Below, in pieces: positions 43,094-54,600 of a stretch of DNA of 64,000 nucleotides. A program made the translations under genes and the position numbers. How positions within the stretch are numbered: position 1 is the stretch's first letter; the number at the start of each line of letters is the position of its first letter. The DNA lies in contig CALWZP010000010.1 of assembly GCA_944386055.1 (NCBI GenBank), positions 1-64,000 of the forward strand. The letters run 5' to 3'. The notes beneath the pieces were generated by a model that did not search any database, was not told where the DNA came from, and saw only the letters and a list, made by a program, of their open reading frames with translations. This stretch comes from an uncultured Oscillospiraceae bacterium (GTDB lineage Bacteria > Bacillota > Clostridia > Oscillospirales > Oscillospiraceae).

Positions 43094-44120
43094 CGCAGTC
43101 CTTCTGTTCCAGCGCGGCCGTCTCCTTGTTCAGCAGCTTGAGCAGCGCCTGGGCGGAGATGTCGTCAATGGAGTACCGCCCCAGAAGGGACAGGCTCTCC
43201 ACCGCGCCGGGGCGGAGGACATTGATCTCCGGCTCCACGGTGAAGGAGAGGAGATAGCCCGCCTGCCGCCGTGCGGCCTCACTCTCCGGGGTGTACAGCC
43301 CCTGGGGATAGGCCAGGGCGATGGGCGCCTCGCCGGTATAACGGGTGAGCAGCCTGGAGGAGAGGCGGAAGTCCTCCGCCAGCCGCAGGCAGTAGAGGGA
43401 CCGGCCCTCCCCCTTCAAGGGGAGCACCCCCTCACGGGCCTGATCCTTGGGTTCCAGAGGGGCGTAGCGGTGCATGTCATAGGTGTGGCTGCCCAGACTC
43501 ACCAGGCCGGACTCCAGCATCTCCCGGGCCTGGGCGTAGGAGAAGTGGGGATTGATGGACGAGCAGGTGCCCTTGTATTCCGTGCGTCCGGTGTGCACCC
43601 CAATGAGGAAGATGGACGCCTGTATGTTCAGATCCTCCAGCAGGGGGAAGAGCTTTTCGTAGTTGCTGAGATATCCGTCGTCGAAGGTGAGCAGGATGGG
43701 CTTGTCCGGCAGGGGCTCCCCCCACAGGACAAAATCGGCGATCTGCTGAAGGCTCACCGTGTGATATCCCGCCCCCTTCAGGGCCAGCAGATGGGCGCGC
43801 AGGGTGTCATAGGCGATGGTGGAGCCGCCCTTTCCCGTCTCGCTGATGTCATGGTACATCAGAATGGGAAGGGATACCGGTTCCGGCGTGCGGACCAGCC
43901 CCTGGGCCGGACAGACGCGGGGGGACATGGGGCCGGCCCCGGAGGAAGAGGCCGCCTGCGCCGTGCCCAGGGTGAGATACCGGTCGATGGACAGCGTCCC
44001 GGCAGGGGGCAGCGGCTCCGGCTCCGGCGGCGCGGCCCAGGGGAGCAGAGCGGCCAGAATCAAAAAGGAGACAAGATAGAAGACGGCGGGAGGAAGCAGC
44101 CGGGACAGAATATCCCGCAT
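43071..44120 (-). CDS. Polysaccharide deacetylase (NodB domain), membrane-anchored
   Basis: The 349-residue protein has one N-terminal membrane segment (PPAVFYLVSFLILAALLPWA) followed by a proline-rich spacer and a NodB domain: MYHDIS, LLTFDDGYLSNYEKLFPLLE with the metal aspartates, SHTYDMH with the metal histidine pair and ALAYPQGLY. It probably removes acetyl groups from peptidoglycan or another wall glycan, or plays a part in spore cortex formation. ATG 44120 follows AAGGAGGCCTGCTCC; the longer frame upstream is not needed. It has its own promoter. Confidence 0.92.
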   Translation of the reverse strand: MRDILSRLLPPAVFYLVSFLILAALLPWAAPPEPEPLPPAGTLSIDRYLTLGTAQAASSSGAGPMSPRVCPAQGLVRTPEPVSLPILMYHDISETGKGGSTIAYDTLRAHLLALKGAGYHTVSLQQIADFVLWGEPLPDKPILLTFDDGYLSNYEKLFPLLEDLNIQASIFLIGVHTGRTEYKGTCSSINPHFSYAQAREMLESGLVSLGSHTYDMHRYAPLEPKDQAREGVLPLKGEGRSLYCLRLAEDFRLSSRLLTRYTGEAPIALAYPQGLYTPESEAARRQAGYLLSFTVEPEINVLRPGAVESLSLLGRYSIDDISAQALLKLLNKETAALEQKDCVTPCPEW

Positions 44121-44172
44121 GGAGCAGGCCTCCTTGCTTTCAGATGATGGAAGGAAACACAAAACTTTAAAT

Positions 44173-44201
44173 AGTTTATCATAGGAAATAAAAAATGGCA
44201 A
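44173..44201 (-). promoter_or_regulatory. Promoter of the deacetylase gene
   Basis: On the minus strand TTGCCA (44201-44196) and TAAACT (44178-44173) with a 17-base spacer. Confidence 0.6.
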
Positions 44202-44245
44202 CGCATCTGTGCGGATTTTTCCATGGGGAAAGGACGGCGTGACAA

Positions 44246-44977
44246 GTGTTTTACGAGCATGAGTTCAGAATCGACAGCCGGGATGTGGACGGACTGGGGC
44301 AATGCCGGCCCTCCGCCCTGCTGGGCCACCTGCAGGAGGCGGCCACCCGGGCTGCGGAGGACGGAGGCTTTGGCCGCTCGGCGCTGGGGGACAAGTACAG
44401 GGCGGTGTGGGTGCTCAGCCGCATCTGGTTCCGGCTGGAGCGGCCGCTGCGATGGGATGAACAGGCAGTGGTGCGCACCTGGTACCGGGAGAGCCGGGGG
44501 GCCATGATGTACCGTGACTTCGATATTCAGATCGGAGAGGAGCGCGTGGGGGAGTCGGTGTCCGTCTGGGTGCTGCTGCGCCCGGAGGACAAGCACATCC
44601 TCCGCCTGTCCCAGGTGCCGGAGCTGGCGGGGCACGGCGGCGGGGAGCTGTGCAAGGAGAAAACTCTGTCCAAGCTCCGCCTGCCCGACGGACTGACCCG
44701 CGCCGACAGCCGCCCCCTGCGGTACAGCGACACCGACATCAACGGCCATGTGAACAACACCCGCTACGCCGACTTCGCCTGTGACGCCGTCCACCTGGAG
44801 GGGCGCCGCCCGGAGGAGTTTGTGCAGGAGATGCAGATCGGCTATCTGGCCCAGTGCTGGCCGGGGGAGACCCTGGACATCTTGGCCCTGCGGGAGGGGG
44901 AGCAATTCCTGGTCCGGGGGGAGGATGCCGGGGGCGCCGTCCGCTTCGACGCCAGCATGACCCTGGGGCTTCTGTGA
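44246..44977 (+). CDS. Acyl-ACP thioesterase
   Basis: The 243-residue protein is a double hotdog of the bacterial FatA-like family: RPSALLGHLQEAATRAAEDG in the first half, and the second-half motif SDTDINGHVNNTRYADF with the catalytic Asp, Asn and His. It releases free fatty acids from acyl carrier protein. The start appears to be GTG 44246, behind GGGGAAAGGACGG; no nearer ATG precedes the conserved YEHEFRIDSRDVDG. It is a single gene before guaB. Confidence 0.88.
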   Translation: MFYEHEFRIDSRDVDGLGQCRPSALLGHLQEAATRAAEDGGFGRSALGDKYRAVWVLSRIWFRLERPLRWDEQAVVRTWYRESRGAMMYRDFDIQIGEERVGESVSVWVLLRPEDKHILRLSQVPELAGHGGGELCKEKTLSKLRLPDGLTRADSRPLRYSDTDINGHVNNTRYADFACDAVHLEGRRPEEFVQEMQIGYLAQCWPGETLDILALREGEQFLVRGEDAGGAVRFDASMTLGLL

Positions 44978-45030
44978 GCCTCCCCGGGAGGAGGCGTGCG
45001 CACCGGGGGGAAAATTGGGGAAAAAGCCAG

Positions 45031-46570
<1,540 letters not shown>

Positions 46571-46581
46571 ATATTTTGAGG

Positions 46582-46620
46582 CGGCCCGGCGCGCATCCGA
46601 CGCGCCGGGCCGTACTTTTG
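46582..46620 (+). terminator. Terminator of guaB
   Basis: CGGCCCGGCGCG (46582-46593) pairs with CGCGCCGGGCCG (46601-46612), followed by TACTTTTG. Confidence 0.78.
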
Positions 46621-46641
46621 CCGGAAAAGCGAGGAGAGAGC

Positions 46642-46896
46642 ATGAAGAGATTGACTGTTTCCACGCCAGACGGCCCTGTCCTGCCGGACGAGCGGAAAGC
46701 GGAGGCTGCCGTCCGCCTGGCCCGGCTGGAGGACATGGTCCAGGCGCTGACAGAGGAGCAGGAGGCCATCCACGATCAGCTGGCGCAGCTCCGGACACAG
46801 GGAAAGGACCGTACGGTCCGTTTCCGGGAGCTTATGGCCCGCAAGCTGACGCTGGTCAGCCTGCGCACAGAGCTGGAGCGGTACGGGATGTGGTGA
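46642..46896 (+). CDS. Small coiled-coil protein of unknown function
   Basis: The 84-residue protein begins MKRLTVSTPDGPVLPDERKA and is mainly one long helix (VRLARLEDMVQALTEEQEAI), basic toward the end. GAGGAGAGAGC precedes the ATG. It lies between two terminators, so it may be read by leakage through the first one or from an undetected promoter. No family is recognised. Confidence 0.6.
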   Translation: MKRLTVSTPDGPVLPDERKAEAAVRLARLEDMVQALTEEQEAIHDQLAQLRTQGKDRTVRFRELMARKLTLVSLRTELERYGMW

Positions 46897-46914
46897 GGCC
46901 CGCTGAAAAGTCCA

Positions 46915-46960
46915 AGGAAAAGGACCGGACGCCTGAAAAAGGCGTCCGGTCCTTTTCCTG
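46915..46960 (+). terminator. Terminator before addB
   Basis: A perfect 19-bp stem (46915-46933 with 46941-46959, loop TGAAAAA); the right arm carries CCTTTTCCT. It isolates the small coiled-coil gene from the recombination operon. Confidence 0.75.
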
Positions 46961-47034
46961 AGGGGGAAATTATGATAAAATACCCCTGATCCGCCCCTGA
47001 AGGGGCGAAGAGACAGGGAAGGGAGTGGGAGAAC

Positions 47035-50000
47035 ATGCTGACCATCCTGCTGGGCCGGGCGGGGAGCGGAAAGACCGCCCGGATGCTGGAGGAGATCTGC
47101 CGGGAGGGGAAACGGCGTCCCCAGGTACTGCTGGTGCCGGAGCAGGCCTCCCACGAGGCGGAGCGCCGCCTGTGCGCCCGGGGCGGAGACGGGGTGTCCC
47201 TGTACGCTGAGGTGCTCTCCTTCACCCGGCTGGCCAGCCGGGTCTCCGCTCAGGCAGGGGGGCTTGCACGGCCGGTGCTGGACGGGGGCGGGCGGATGCT
47301 GCTGCTCCACCGGGCGGTGCAGTCGGTGGCCTACCGCCTGAAGGAATATGGGCGTCCCGCCCGGCGGCCCGCGTTCCTCTCCGGCCTGCTGGCCACGGTG
47401 GATGAGCTGAAAAGCTACCGAATCCCCCTGGACGAGCTGGCCCGGGTGGGAGAGGAGCAGGGCGGGCTCCAGGGGGAGAAGCTGGAGGACCTGGCCCTGA
47501 TCTGCGGCGCCTACGATGCGCTGTTGGCGGGAGCGGCGCTGGACCCCATGGACCGGCTCACCCGGCTGGCGGAGCAGCTGGAGCAGTGCCAATGGGGGGA
47601 AGGAATTGACCTTTATATTGACGGGTTTACGGATTTCACCACCCAGCAGGAGGAGGTGCTTCGCCGTCTGGCGGCCCGGGCGCGGCGGATGACCGTGGCC
47701 CTCACCTGCGACGGACTGGAGGAGGACGGCGGGGAGCTGTTCGCCGCCGCCCGCCGCACCGCCCGCCGCCTGATGCGCCTGGCGGAGGAGGATGGAACAG
47801 CCCTCCGGGTGGAGACGCTGGGACAGCCCCGCCGCTTCCCGGAGGGGTCCGCTCTGGCCTGGCTGGAGCGCAGCCTGTTCGCAGACCGGCCGGAGGGGAC
47901 GCCGCCCCCCTCCGGGGAGGAGCTGGCCCTGTTTCAGGCGGTTACCCCCCGGGGGGAGGTGGAGTGGACCGCCGCCGCCATCCGGGAGCTGCTGCGCACC
48001 GGGGAATACCGCCTGCGGGACATCGCCGTGGCAGCCAGGAACATGGGGGAGTACGGCCATCTGCTGGAGAGCGTGTTCCGCCGCTATGACCTGCCGCTGT
48101 TCCTCTCCCGCACCGGGGAGATCCTCAGCAAGCCGGTGATGACCCTGGTGTCCTGTGCTCTGGAGGTGGCCGCCCGGGGCTACGAGTATGACAGCGTGTT
48201 CCGCCTTCTGAAGACGGGGCTCACCGACCTGTCGGAGGAGGACCGGGACCTGCTGGAGAACTATGTCCTGAAGTGGGATATCCGGGGGAGCAGGTGGACC
48301 GGCGGGGACTGGACCATGCACCCCGCCGGATACGGCCGGAAATTTACCGGGGAGGACCATGCCCTGCTGGACCGCCTCAACGCCGCCCGGAGGCAGGTCA
48401 CCGCCCCTCTGGAGCGGCTGCGGAAGGACCGGGATCTCACCGGAAAGGGGCAGGCGGTATCGCTTTACAGATATCTGGAGGAGATCCGTCTGCCCGAGCG
48501 GCTGACGGCGCGCACCGCCGAACTGGCCCGGGAGGGGGAACTGGTGCTGGCGGAGGAGTACAGCCAGCTGTGGGACATCCTGTGTAGCGCCCTGGAACAG
48601 TGCGCCGACCTGCTGGGAGAGGAGAGCCTGGAGCGGGAGGAGTTCGCCCGGCTGTTCCGGCTGGTGCTGTCCCAGTACGATGTGGGCACCATCCCGGTCT
48701 CTCTGGACCGGGTGACGGCGGGGGAGATGCCCCGCATCGTCAACCGGGAGGTCAAGGTGCTCTTTCTGCTGGGAGCAGATGACGGGAACCTCCCCGCCCG
48801 GGGAGAGGGGAGCGGACTGCTGACGGACGAGGACCGGGAGCTTTTGTCAGAATACGGCCTGCGCCTGGCCCCCAGATGGGAGGAGAAGCTGGCCCGGGAG
48901 ATGACCATCGTCTACGCCGCCTGTGCCCAGCCGTCCCGGAGGCTGTATGTCACCTGGTCTCCGACGGGAGCGGATGGGGGGGAGCGGCGCCCCTCCTTTC
49001 TGGTAAACCGGCTGACGCGGCTGTTTCCTGACCTCCGGCGGCAGGAGGAGCGGGCGCTGAAGGACCGTTTTCGCCTGACCGCCCCCGGTCCGGCGGCGGA
49101 GCTGGCGGGCCGGGACGCGCGGCTGCGGGAGCTGCTGAAAGAGCTGCCGGAGCAGCGCCCCCTGATGGAGCGCCTGGAGCGCAGCGGGGAGTGGACCCGG
49201 GGGTCGCTGTCCCAACGGGCGGTGTCCGAGCTGTACGGCGCCCGCATCCCCATGTCCGCATCCCGCCTGGATCAATACAAGACCTGCCACTTCTCCTATT
49301 TCATGAAATTCGGGCTTCGGGCGGAGCCACGCGCTCCGGCGGGGTTCCACGCCCCGGAATACGGCACCTTTGTCCACGCGGTGCTGGAGCAGGTGCTCAC
49401 CGCCGCCCGGGAGGAGGGCGGGGCCGCCGCTCTGTCCCGGGAGCGCCGCCGGGCGCTCACCCGGCAGGCGGTGGAGCGCTATGTCACGGAGGAGCTGGGC
49501 GGCCTGGAGGGACAGACGCCCCGGTTCCGCTATCTCTTCCAGCGCCTGCGCCGGACGGTGGACCAGGTGGTGGACCAGGTGCTGGACGAGCTGGCCGCCT
49601 CTGACTTCCAGCCGATCTCTTTTGAGCTCGGCTTCGGGGAGAAGGGGGATCTGCCCCCGGTGGAGGTGTCTGACGGCGGGGTGCAGGTGCGCATCTCCGG
49701 CTTTGTAGACCGGGTGGACGGCTGGGTGCACAACGGGCGGCTCTACCTCCGGGTGGTGGACTACAAGACGGGGCGCAAATCCTTTGACCTGACGGAGATC
49801 TGGAATGGGATGGGGCTGCAGATGCTGCTCTATCTCTTCACGCTGCAGGAGAAGGGAGAGGCGCTGTATCACCTGCCGGTGGAGCCGGCGGGGGTGCTCT
49901 ATCTCCCGGCGCGGGAGGCCCTGGTGGAGGGCAGCCGCCGCATGAGCGAGGAGGAGCGGCAGAAAGCGGTGGACAAGCAGCTGCGCCGCCACGGCCTGGT

Positions 50001-50364
50001 GCTGGACGATCCGGCGGTGCTGGCGGCCATGGAGCGGCCCGGCGAGGGGGGCGTGCGTTTCCTGCCGGTGCGGATCACCAGGACGGGGGCCATCACCGGG
50101 GAGAGCCTGGTCTCCGCCCAGCGGCTGGGCCGTCTGAAGCGGCACACGGAGAAGGTGCTGCGGGAGGTATGCCAGGAGCTGGCGGCCGGCAAAATCACCG
50201 CCGACCCCTTCTGGAGGGGAGAACAGAAAAACGGATGCCTCTACTGCGATTATGCCGCCGCCTGCCACTTTGAGGAGGGACGGGGGGGCGACTGCCGCCG
50301 CTGGCTGCCCCGGATGGACGCCCGCCGCTTCTGGGAGCAGGTGGAGCAGACCGGAGAGGACTGA
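47035..50364 (+). CDS. addB: AddB, ATP-dependent helicase/nuclease subunit B
   Basis: The 1109-residue protein has Walker A GRAGSGKT at residues 7-14, degenerate helicase motifs and a C-terminal RecB-type nuclease with VVDYKTGRKSF (about 908). An iron-sulphur cluster site is formed by one cysteine at YKTCHFSYF (about residue 752) and three late ones (GCLYCDYAAACHFEEG and GGDCRRW). AddAB resects DNA double-strand ends for RecA, with control by a Chi sequence. The start at 47035 follows GGGAAGGGAGTGGGAGAAC. Two genes lie between it and addA, which in most Firmicutes follows directly. Confidence 0.95.
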   Translation: MLTILLGRAGSGKTARMLEEICREGKRRPQVLLVPEQASHEAERRLCARGGDGVSLYAEVLSFTRLASRVSAQAGGLARPVLDGGGRMLLLHRAVQSVAYRLKEYGRPARRPAFLSGLLATVDELKSYRIPLDELARVGEEQGGLQGEKLEDLALICGAYDALLAGAALDPMDRLTRLAEQLEQCQWGEGIDLYIDGFTDFTTQQEEVLRRLAARARRMTVALTCDGLEEDGGELFAAARRTARRLMRLAEEDGTALRVETLGQPRRFPEGSALAWLERSLFADRPEGTPPPSGEELALFQAVTPRGEVEWTAAAIRELLRTGEYRLRDIAVAARNMGEYGHLLESVFRRYDLPLFLSRTGEILSKPVMTLVSCALEVAARGYEYDSVFRLLKTGLTDLSEEDRDLLENYVLKWDIRGSRWTGGDWTMHPAGYGRKFTGEDHALLDRLNAARRQVTAPLERLRKDRDLTGKGQAVSLYRYLEEIRLPERLTARTAELAREGELVLAEEYSQLWDILCSALEQCADLLGEESLEREEFARLFRLVLSQYDVGTIPVSLDRVTAGEMPRIVNREVKVLFLLGADDGNLPARGEGSGLLTDEDRELLSEYGLRLAPRWEEKLAREMTIVYAACAQPSRRLYVTWSPTGADGGERRPSFLVNRLTRLFPDLRRQEERALKDRFRLTAPGPAAELAGRDARLRELLKELPEQRPLMERLERSGEWTRGSLSQRAVSELYGARIPMSASRLDQYKTCHFSYFMKFGLRAEPRAPAGFHAPEYGTFVHAVLEQVLTAAREEGGAAALSRERRRALTRQAVERYVTEELGGLEGQTPRFRYLFQRLRRTVDQVVDQVLDELAASDFQPISFELGFGEKGDLPPVEVSDGGVQVRISGFVDRVDGWVHNGRLYLRVVDYKTGRKSFDLTEIWNGMGLQMLLYLFTLQEKGEALYHLPVEPAGVLYLPAREALVEGSRRMSEEERQKAVDKQLRRHGLVLDDPAVLAAMERPGEGGVRFLPVRITRTGAITGESLVSAQRLGRLKRHTEKVLREVCQELAAGKITADPFWRGEQKNGCLYCDYAAACHFEEGRGGDCRRWLPRMDARRFWEQVEQTGED

Positions 50365-50409
50365 GAGATGCCGCCCCGGCGGGGCGGCGGAGCGAGAGGA
50401 GGATGCGCC

Positions 50410-50835
50410 ATGACAGAGCAGGAACGGGAGGAGAAGTTCCGGGACTGGTGCGCCATGTGGGTGGACCGGGAGGACCGGGGGATCACGGAGCTCTTTACCC
50501 AAGAGGCGGAGTACATCGAGAGCTGGGGCCCGGCCTACTGCGGGGCGGCGGAGATCGCCCACTGGTTCCGGGAGTGGAACACCCGGGGCCGGGTGGCGGA
50601 GTGGACGGTGGGAGAGTTCTTCCACAAAGGGGACCAGTCGGCGGCCCGGTGGCGTTTCCGCTGTGAGATGGCGGACGGGACGGTGCAGCGCTTCGAGGGG
50701 ATGTCTCTTCTGAGGTGGACCCCGGAGGGGAAGATCGCCTTCCTCCAGGAGTTCGGCTGCAACCTGGAGCGGTACGACCCCTATGCCGCAGGGCCTGAAC
50801 CGGTATTCCGGGAAGAAAAAGCCCTCTGGTTTTGA
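50410..50835 (+). CDS. SnoaL/NTF2-like protein between addB and addA
   Basis: The 141-residue protein has an NTF2-like start (FRDWCAMWVDREDRGITELF, then TQEAEYIESWGPAYCGAAEI) and a beta-rich second half (WRFRCEMADGTVQRFEGMSL). Proteins of this fold bind or convert small hydrophobic molecules; many have no known role. GAGGAGGATGCGCC precedes the ATG. It is 45 bases after addB and on the same strand, so probably cotranscribed. No link to recombination is apparent. Confidence 0.8.
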   Translation: MTEQEREEKFRDWCAMWVDREDRGITELFTQEAEYIESWGPAYCGAAEIAHWFREWNTRGRVAEWTVGEFFHKGDQSAARWRFRCEMADGTVQRFEGMSLLRWTPEGKIAFLQEFGCNLERYDPYAAGPEPVFREEKALWF

Positions 50836-50930
50836 AAAACTGAGGAGGCCGAAAACATTCCCGCGTTCTTTGCGTCTGAATCAATGAGGGGGTCCTGTGG
50901 GGCCCCATCCAGAGCTGAGGAGGCGATGAA

Positions 50931-51644
50931 ATGAAGAAAAAAGGCGGATTGGCCCTGCTGGCGGCCCTGCTGGCGGCCCTGCTGGCGGCCCTGCTGACGG
51001 TCCTGCCGGCGGGATGCGCCGGCGGGGAGACGCCGCCCCTCCCCGACTGGCTGGACAGCGGGACGGAGGCGGAGGTCACCCACACCTTGGCGGGAAGACA
51101 GACCCTCTGGACCGCGGAGGGAGAGGGACTGGACGAGCTGCGGGCGTGGGCGGCAGAGCTGGAGTACCGGCCCTATGACGCTCCGGAGGGGCAGTCCCCC
51201 GGAGATGCGGAGGGAGGCGAGGCGTACGACTTTGCCCCCGCTGACGGGGAGGGAACGGCCTTCTCCTATGTGGTAAATGGGCCGGAGGACGCCTTCCTGC
51301 TGCTGGAGGGGGCGTGGTACCGGGTCGCCGCCCCCATCGCTCCGCCGGAGGTGCCCGGGTCCTTCTCCTGGGAGGAGGACGCGGCTCTCTGGCGGCCGGG
51401 GGACCCGGGGGTGGTGACGGAGGGCTTTGTCCAAAAGGCCCCGGGCCCGGTGGACGGCGTCCAGGCGGCGGTCCACCGGGCGGAGGGGGAGTGCACCGTC
51501 CCCTGGGACACCGCCCGGGCGGCCTATGACGCCGGGGCGGAGATGTGGCGGGTGGACTTTTTCTCCGCCGGGACAGCGGGAGGCGGACAGACCGTCTGGC
51601 TGGGGGACGACGGGGTCACCCGGCTGGTGGTGTACGGAGAATAG
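50931..51644 (+). CDS. Putative lipoprotein of unknown function between addB and addA
   Basis: The 237-residue protein has a lipoprotein signal ending LPAGC. The hydrophobic core of the signal is made by four tandem 12-base units (50951-50998, the last with one change), giving LLAALLAALLAALL. The mature part is acidic and Trp/Tyr-containing without a recognised domain. GAGGAGGCGATGAA precedes the ATG. It should be attached to the outer face of the membrane. The addA gene begins 37 bases later. Confidence 0.72.
   Translation: MKKKGGLALLAALLAALLAALLTVLPAGCAGGETPPLPDWLDSGTEAEVTHTLAGRQTLWTAEGEGLDELRAWAAELEYRPYDAPEGQSPGDAEGGEAYDFAPADGEGTAFSYVVNGPEDAFLLLEGAWYRVAAPIAPPEVPGSFSWEEDAALWRPGDPGVVTEGFVQKAPGPVDGVQAAVHRAEGECTVPWDTARAAYDAGAEMWRVDFFSAGTAGGGQTVWLGDDGVTRLVVYGE
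50951..50998 (+). repeat. Four tandem 12-bp units inside a signal peptide
   Basis: The unit GGCCCTGCTGGC occurs at 50951, 50963 and 50975, and with one change (A for G) at 50987. Each unit codes for four hydrophobic residues, so gain or loss keeps the reading frame and only changes the length of the signal core. Confidence 0.9.
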
Positions 51645-51681
51645 GGCGCAGAGAGGCACCCAGGCGAAGGAGGCAGGGAGC

Positions 51682-54600
51682 ATGGGCTTTCCCCTGACAG
51701 AGGAACAGAGACAGGCGGTGACCGAGCGGGGCGGCGCCCTGCTGGTGTCGGCGGCGGCGGGCTCGGGCAAGACCCGAGTGCTGGTGGAGCGGCTGCTGGA
51801 CCGGGTGGAGCGGGGGAGCGACATCGACCGCTTTCTGGTGATCACATACACCCGGGCGGCGGCGGCGGAGCTGCGCGCCCGCATCGCCGACGAGCTCAGC
51901 GGCCGCCTGGCCCAGCGTCCGGGGGACCGGCACCTGCGCCGGCAGACCGCCCTGGTGTACAAGGCGCAGATCTCCACCATCCATGCCTTCTGCGCCGATC
52001 TGCTGCGGGAATGCGGCCATCTGTTGGACCTGGAGCCCGACTTCCGCCTGTGCGACGAGCAGGAGGGGGGCGTCCTGCGCCAGCAGGTGTTGGAGGAGGT
52101 GCTGGAGGCGCGGTACGAGGACCTGGACCCGGAGGGGGACTTCGCCCAGCTGGTGGACACCCTCTCCGCCGGGCGGGACGACAGCCTGCTGATGCAGATC
52201 GTGCTGGACATGTACGACAAGGTGCAGAGCCACCCGGATCCCCAGGGCTGGCTGGCGGAGCAGCTGCACGCCTATGACCTGAAGGGGATCGCCGACGCGG
52301 CGGACACCCCCTGGGGGGCGCTGATTCTGGATGACGCGGCGGAGCAGGTCCGCTACTGGCGGGGGCGGATGGCGGAGTGCCTCCGACTCACCGATACGGA
52401 GGCAGGGCTGTCCCGGAATTACGGCCCCACCGTTGCGGAGACGATGGCGGGGCTGGACCGCTTCCTGGCCGCCGCGGAGGAGGGGTGGGACGCCGCCGCC
52501 GGGGCGCTGCCCATCCCCTTCCCCACCGCAGGGCGGAAGAAGATGGAGGCCACGGCGGAGGCGGAGCGGGTGAAGAGCATCCGCAAGACCTGTAAGGACC
52601 GGATGGAGAAGCTGGCCCAGCGCTTTGCCGACGGCAGCGCCGCCCTGCTCTCCGACCTGCGGGCCGTGACGCCGGCGGTGCGGGGACTGTTTTCCCTGCT
52701 GGAGGATTTTTCCCACGCATTTGACCGGGAGAAGCGCCGCCGGGGACTGCTGGACTTCTCCGATCTGGAACACTGCGCCGTGGCCCTGCTCACCGACAGG
52801 GAGGGGGCGCCCACTCCTCTGGCCCTGGAGTGGAGCCGGCGGTATGAGGAGATCATGGTGGACGAGTACCAGGACACCAACCAGGTGCAGAACGCCATCT
52901 TCACCGCCCTGTCCCGGGAGGGGCGCAACCTGTTTCTGGTGGGAGATGTGAAGCAGTCCATCTACCGCTTCCGCCTGGCCGACCCCACCATCTTCCTGGA
53001 GAAATACCGCACCTTCCGTCCGGCGGACCGGGCGGCGGAGGGGGAGCCCCGGAAGCTGATCCTCTCCCGGAATTTCCGCTCCCGGGGGGAGATCCTCTCG
53101 GCGGTGAACGATGTGTTCTCCGCCGTCATGTCCCCCGCCTTCGGGGAGATGGCCTATACGGACCAGGAGCGGCTGTACCCCGGGGCGGAATACCCCCCGG
53201 CGGCGGAGCCCTGCGTGGAGCTGACGGTGATCGACATGCAGGGGGAAGCGGACGGGGAGGAGGCGGAGGGCCCCCGCACCGACCGCAGCCTGCTGGAGGC
53301 CCGCTGGGCCGCCCGGCGGATCCGGGAGCTGCTGGAGAGCCGCCTGCCGGTGCGGGAGGGGGACGGGCAGCGCCCCCTGCGGCCGGAGGATGTGGTCATC
53401 CTGCTGCGCTCTCCGGGGACGGTGCTCCACCACTATGTCAGGGCCCTGAATGAACAGGGCATCCCCTGGCAGGCGGAGGGAGACCGGGATTTCTTCGCCG
53501 CCACCGAGGTGAATGTGGCCCTCTCCCTCCTCCAGGTGGTGGACAACCCCAGGCAGGATGTGCCGCTGATCTCGGTGCTGCGCTCTCCGGTGTACGGCTT
53601 CTCCGCTGACCGGCTGGCCCATCTGCGGGCGGGGAGCGAGGGGGACTTCTATTCCGCTGTGGTGCGGGCCGCCCAGGAGGGGGAGGAGGACTGCCGCCGC
53701 TTCCTGGATGAGCTGAAGCAGCTCCGCCTGCGGGCGGGGGAGCGGGCGGCCCACGAGCTGATCTGGGAGCTGTACGACCGCACCGGCCTGCCCGCCCTGT
53801 TCGGCGCCATGCCCGGAGGGGAGGAGCGCCGGGGGAATCTGCTGACGCTCTATGAGCTGGCCCGCAGCTGTGAGGAGGGGGGACACAAGGGGCTGTTCGG
53901 CTTCCTCACCTATCTGGAACGGCTGAAGGAGACCGGGGGACGGGTGGCTGTCTCCGCGCCCGGCCGGGAGGGCGGCGGGGTACGCCTGATGTCCATCCAC
54001 AAATCCAAGGGGCTGGAGTTCCCGGTGGTGTTCCTGTGCGGCCTGTCCAAACGGCTCAATCGGGAGGACCTGAATAAGCCGGTGCTCTTCCACCCCAAGC
54101 TGGGGGTGGGGCCCAAGTGGCTGGACCGGGAGCGGATGATCCAGAGCACCACTCTGGCCCGGCGGGGCGTGTCCGTCCAATTATTGCGGGAGATGATGGC
54201 GGAGGAGCTGCGGCTTCTGTATGTGGCCATGACCCGGGCCCGGGAAAAGCTTATCCTATCCTGCACCCTGGCGGACAGCCGGCGGGAGCTGGACCGCCTG
54301 TGGGAGGACGCGGGCTTCCCGGTGGAGCCCCAGGCTCTGCTGTCCCGGGACACGGTGGGACAGTGGGTGCTGCTGGCGGCGCTGTGCCGTCCGGAGGCGG
54401 GGGTGCTGCGCCCCGGCGGCTGTCCCTCTCCCGTGCCGGCGGAGGCGTATGGCACACCCTGGCGCATCACCCTTCAGCCGTCCGCCCCGCTGGAGCAGCC
54501 CGCCCGGCAGGAGGTGCGCCTGACGGCGGCGGAGAGCTGGGACCTCTCCGGCCTGGAAGAGCGGCTGCGGTGGCGCTATCCCTATGCCGCCAGCGCACAT

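Noticed and set aside
51616-54180. 854-codon minus-strand frame opposite addA
   Set aside because: Antisense shadow of a gene with all helicase motifs; no ribosome site and low-complexity product.
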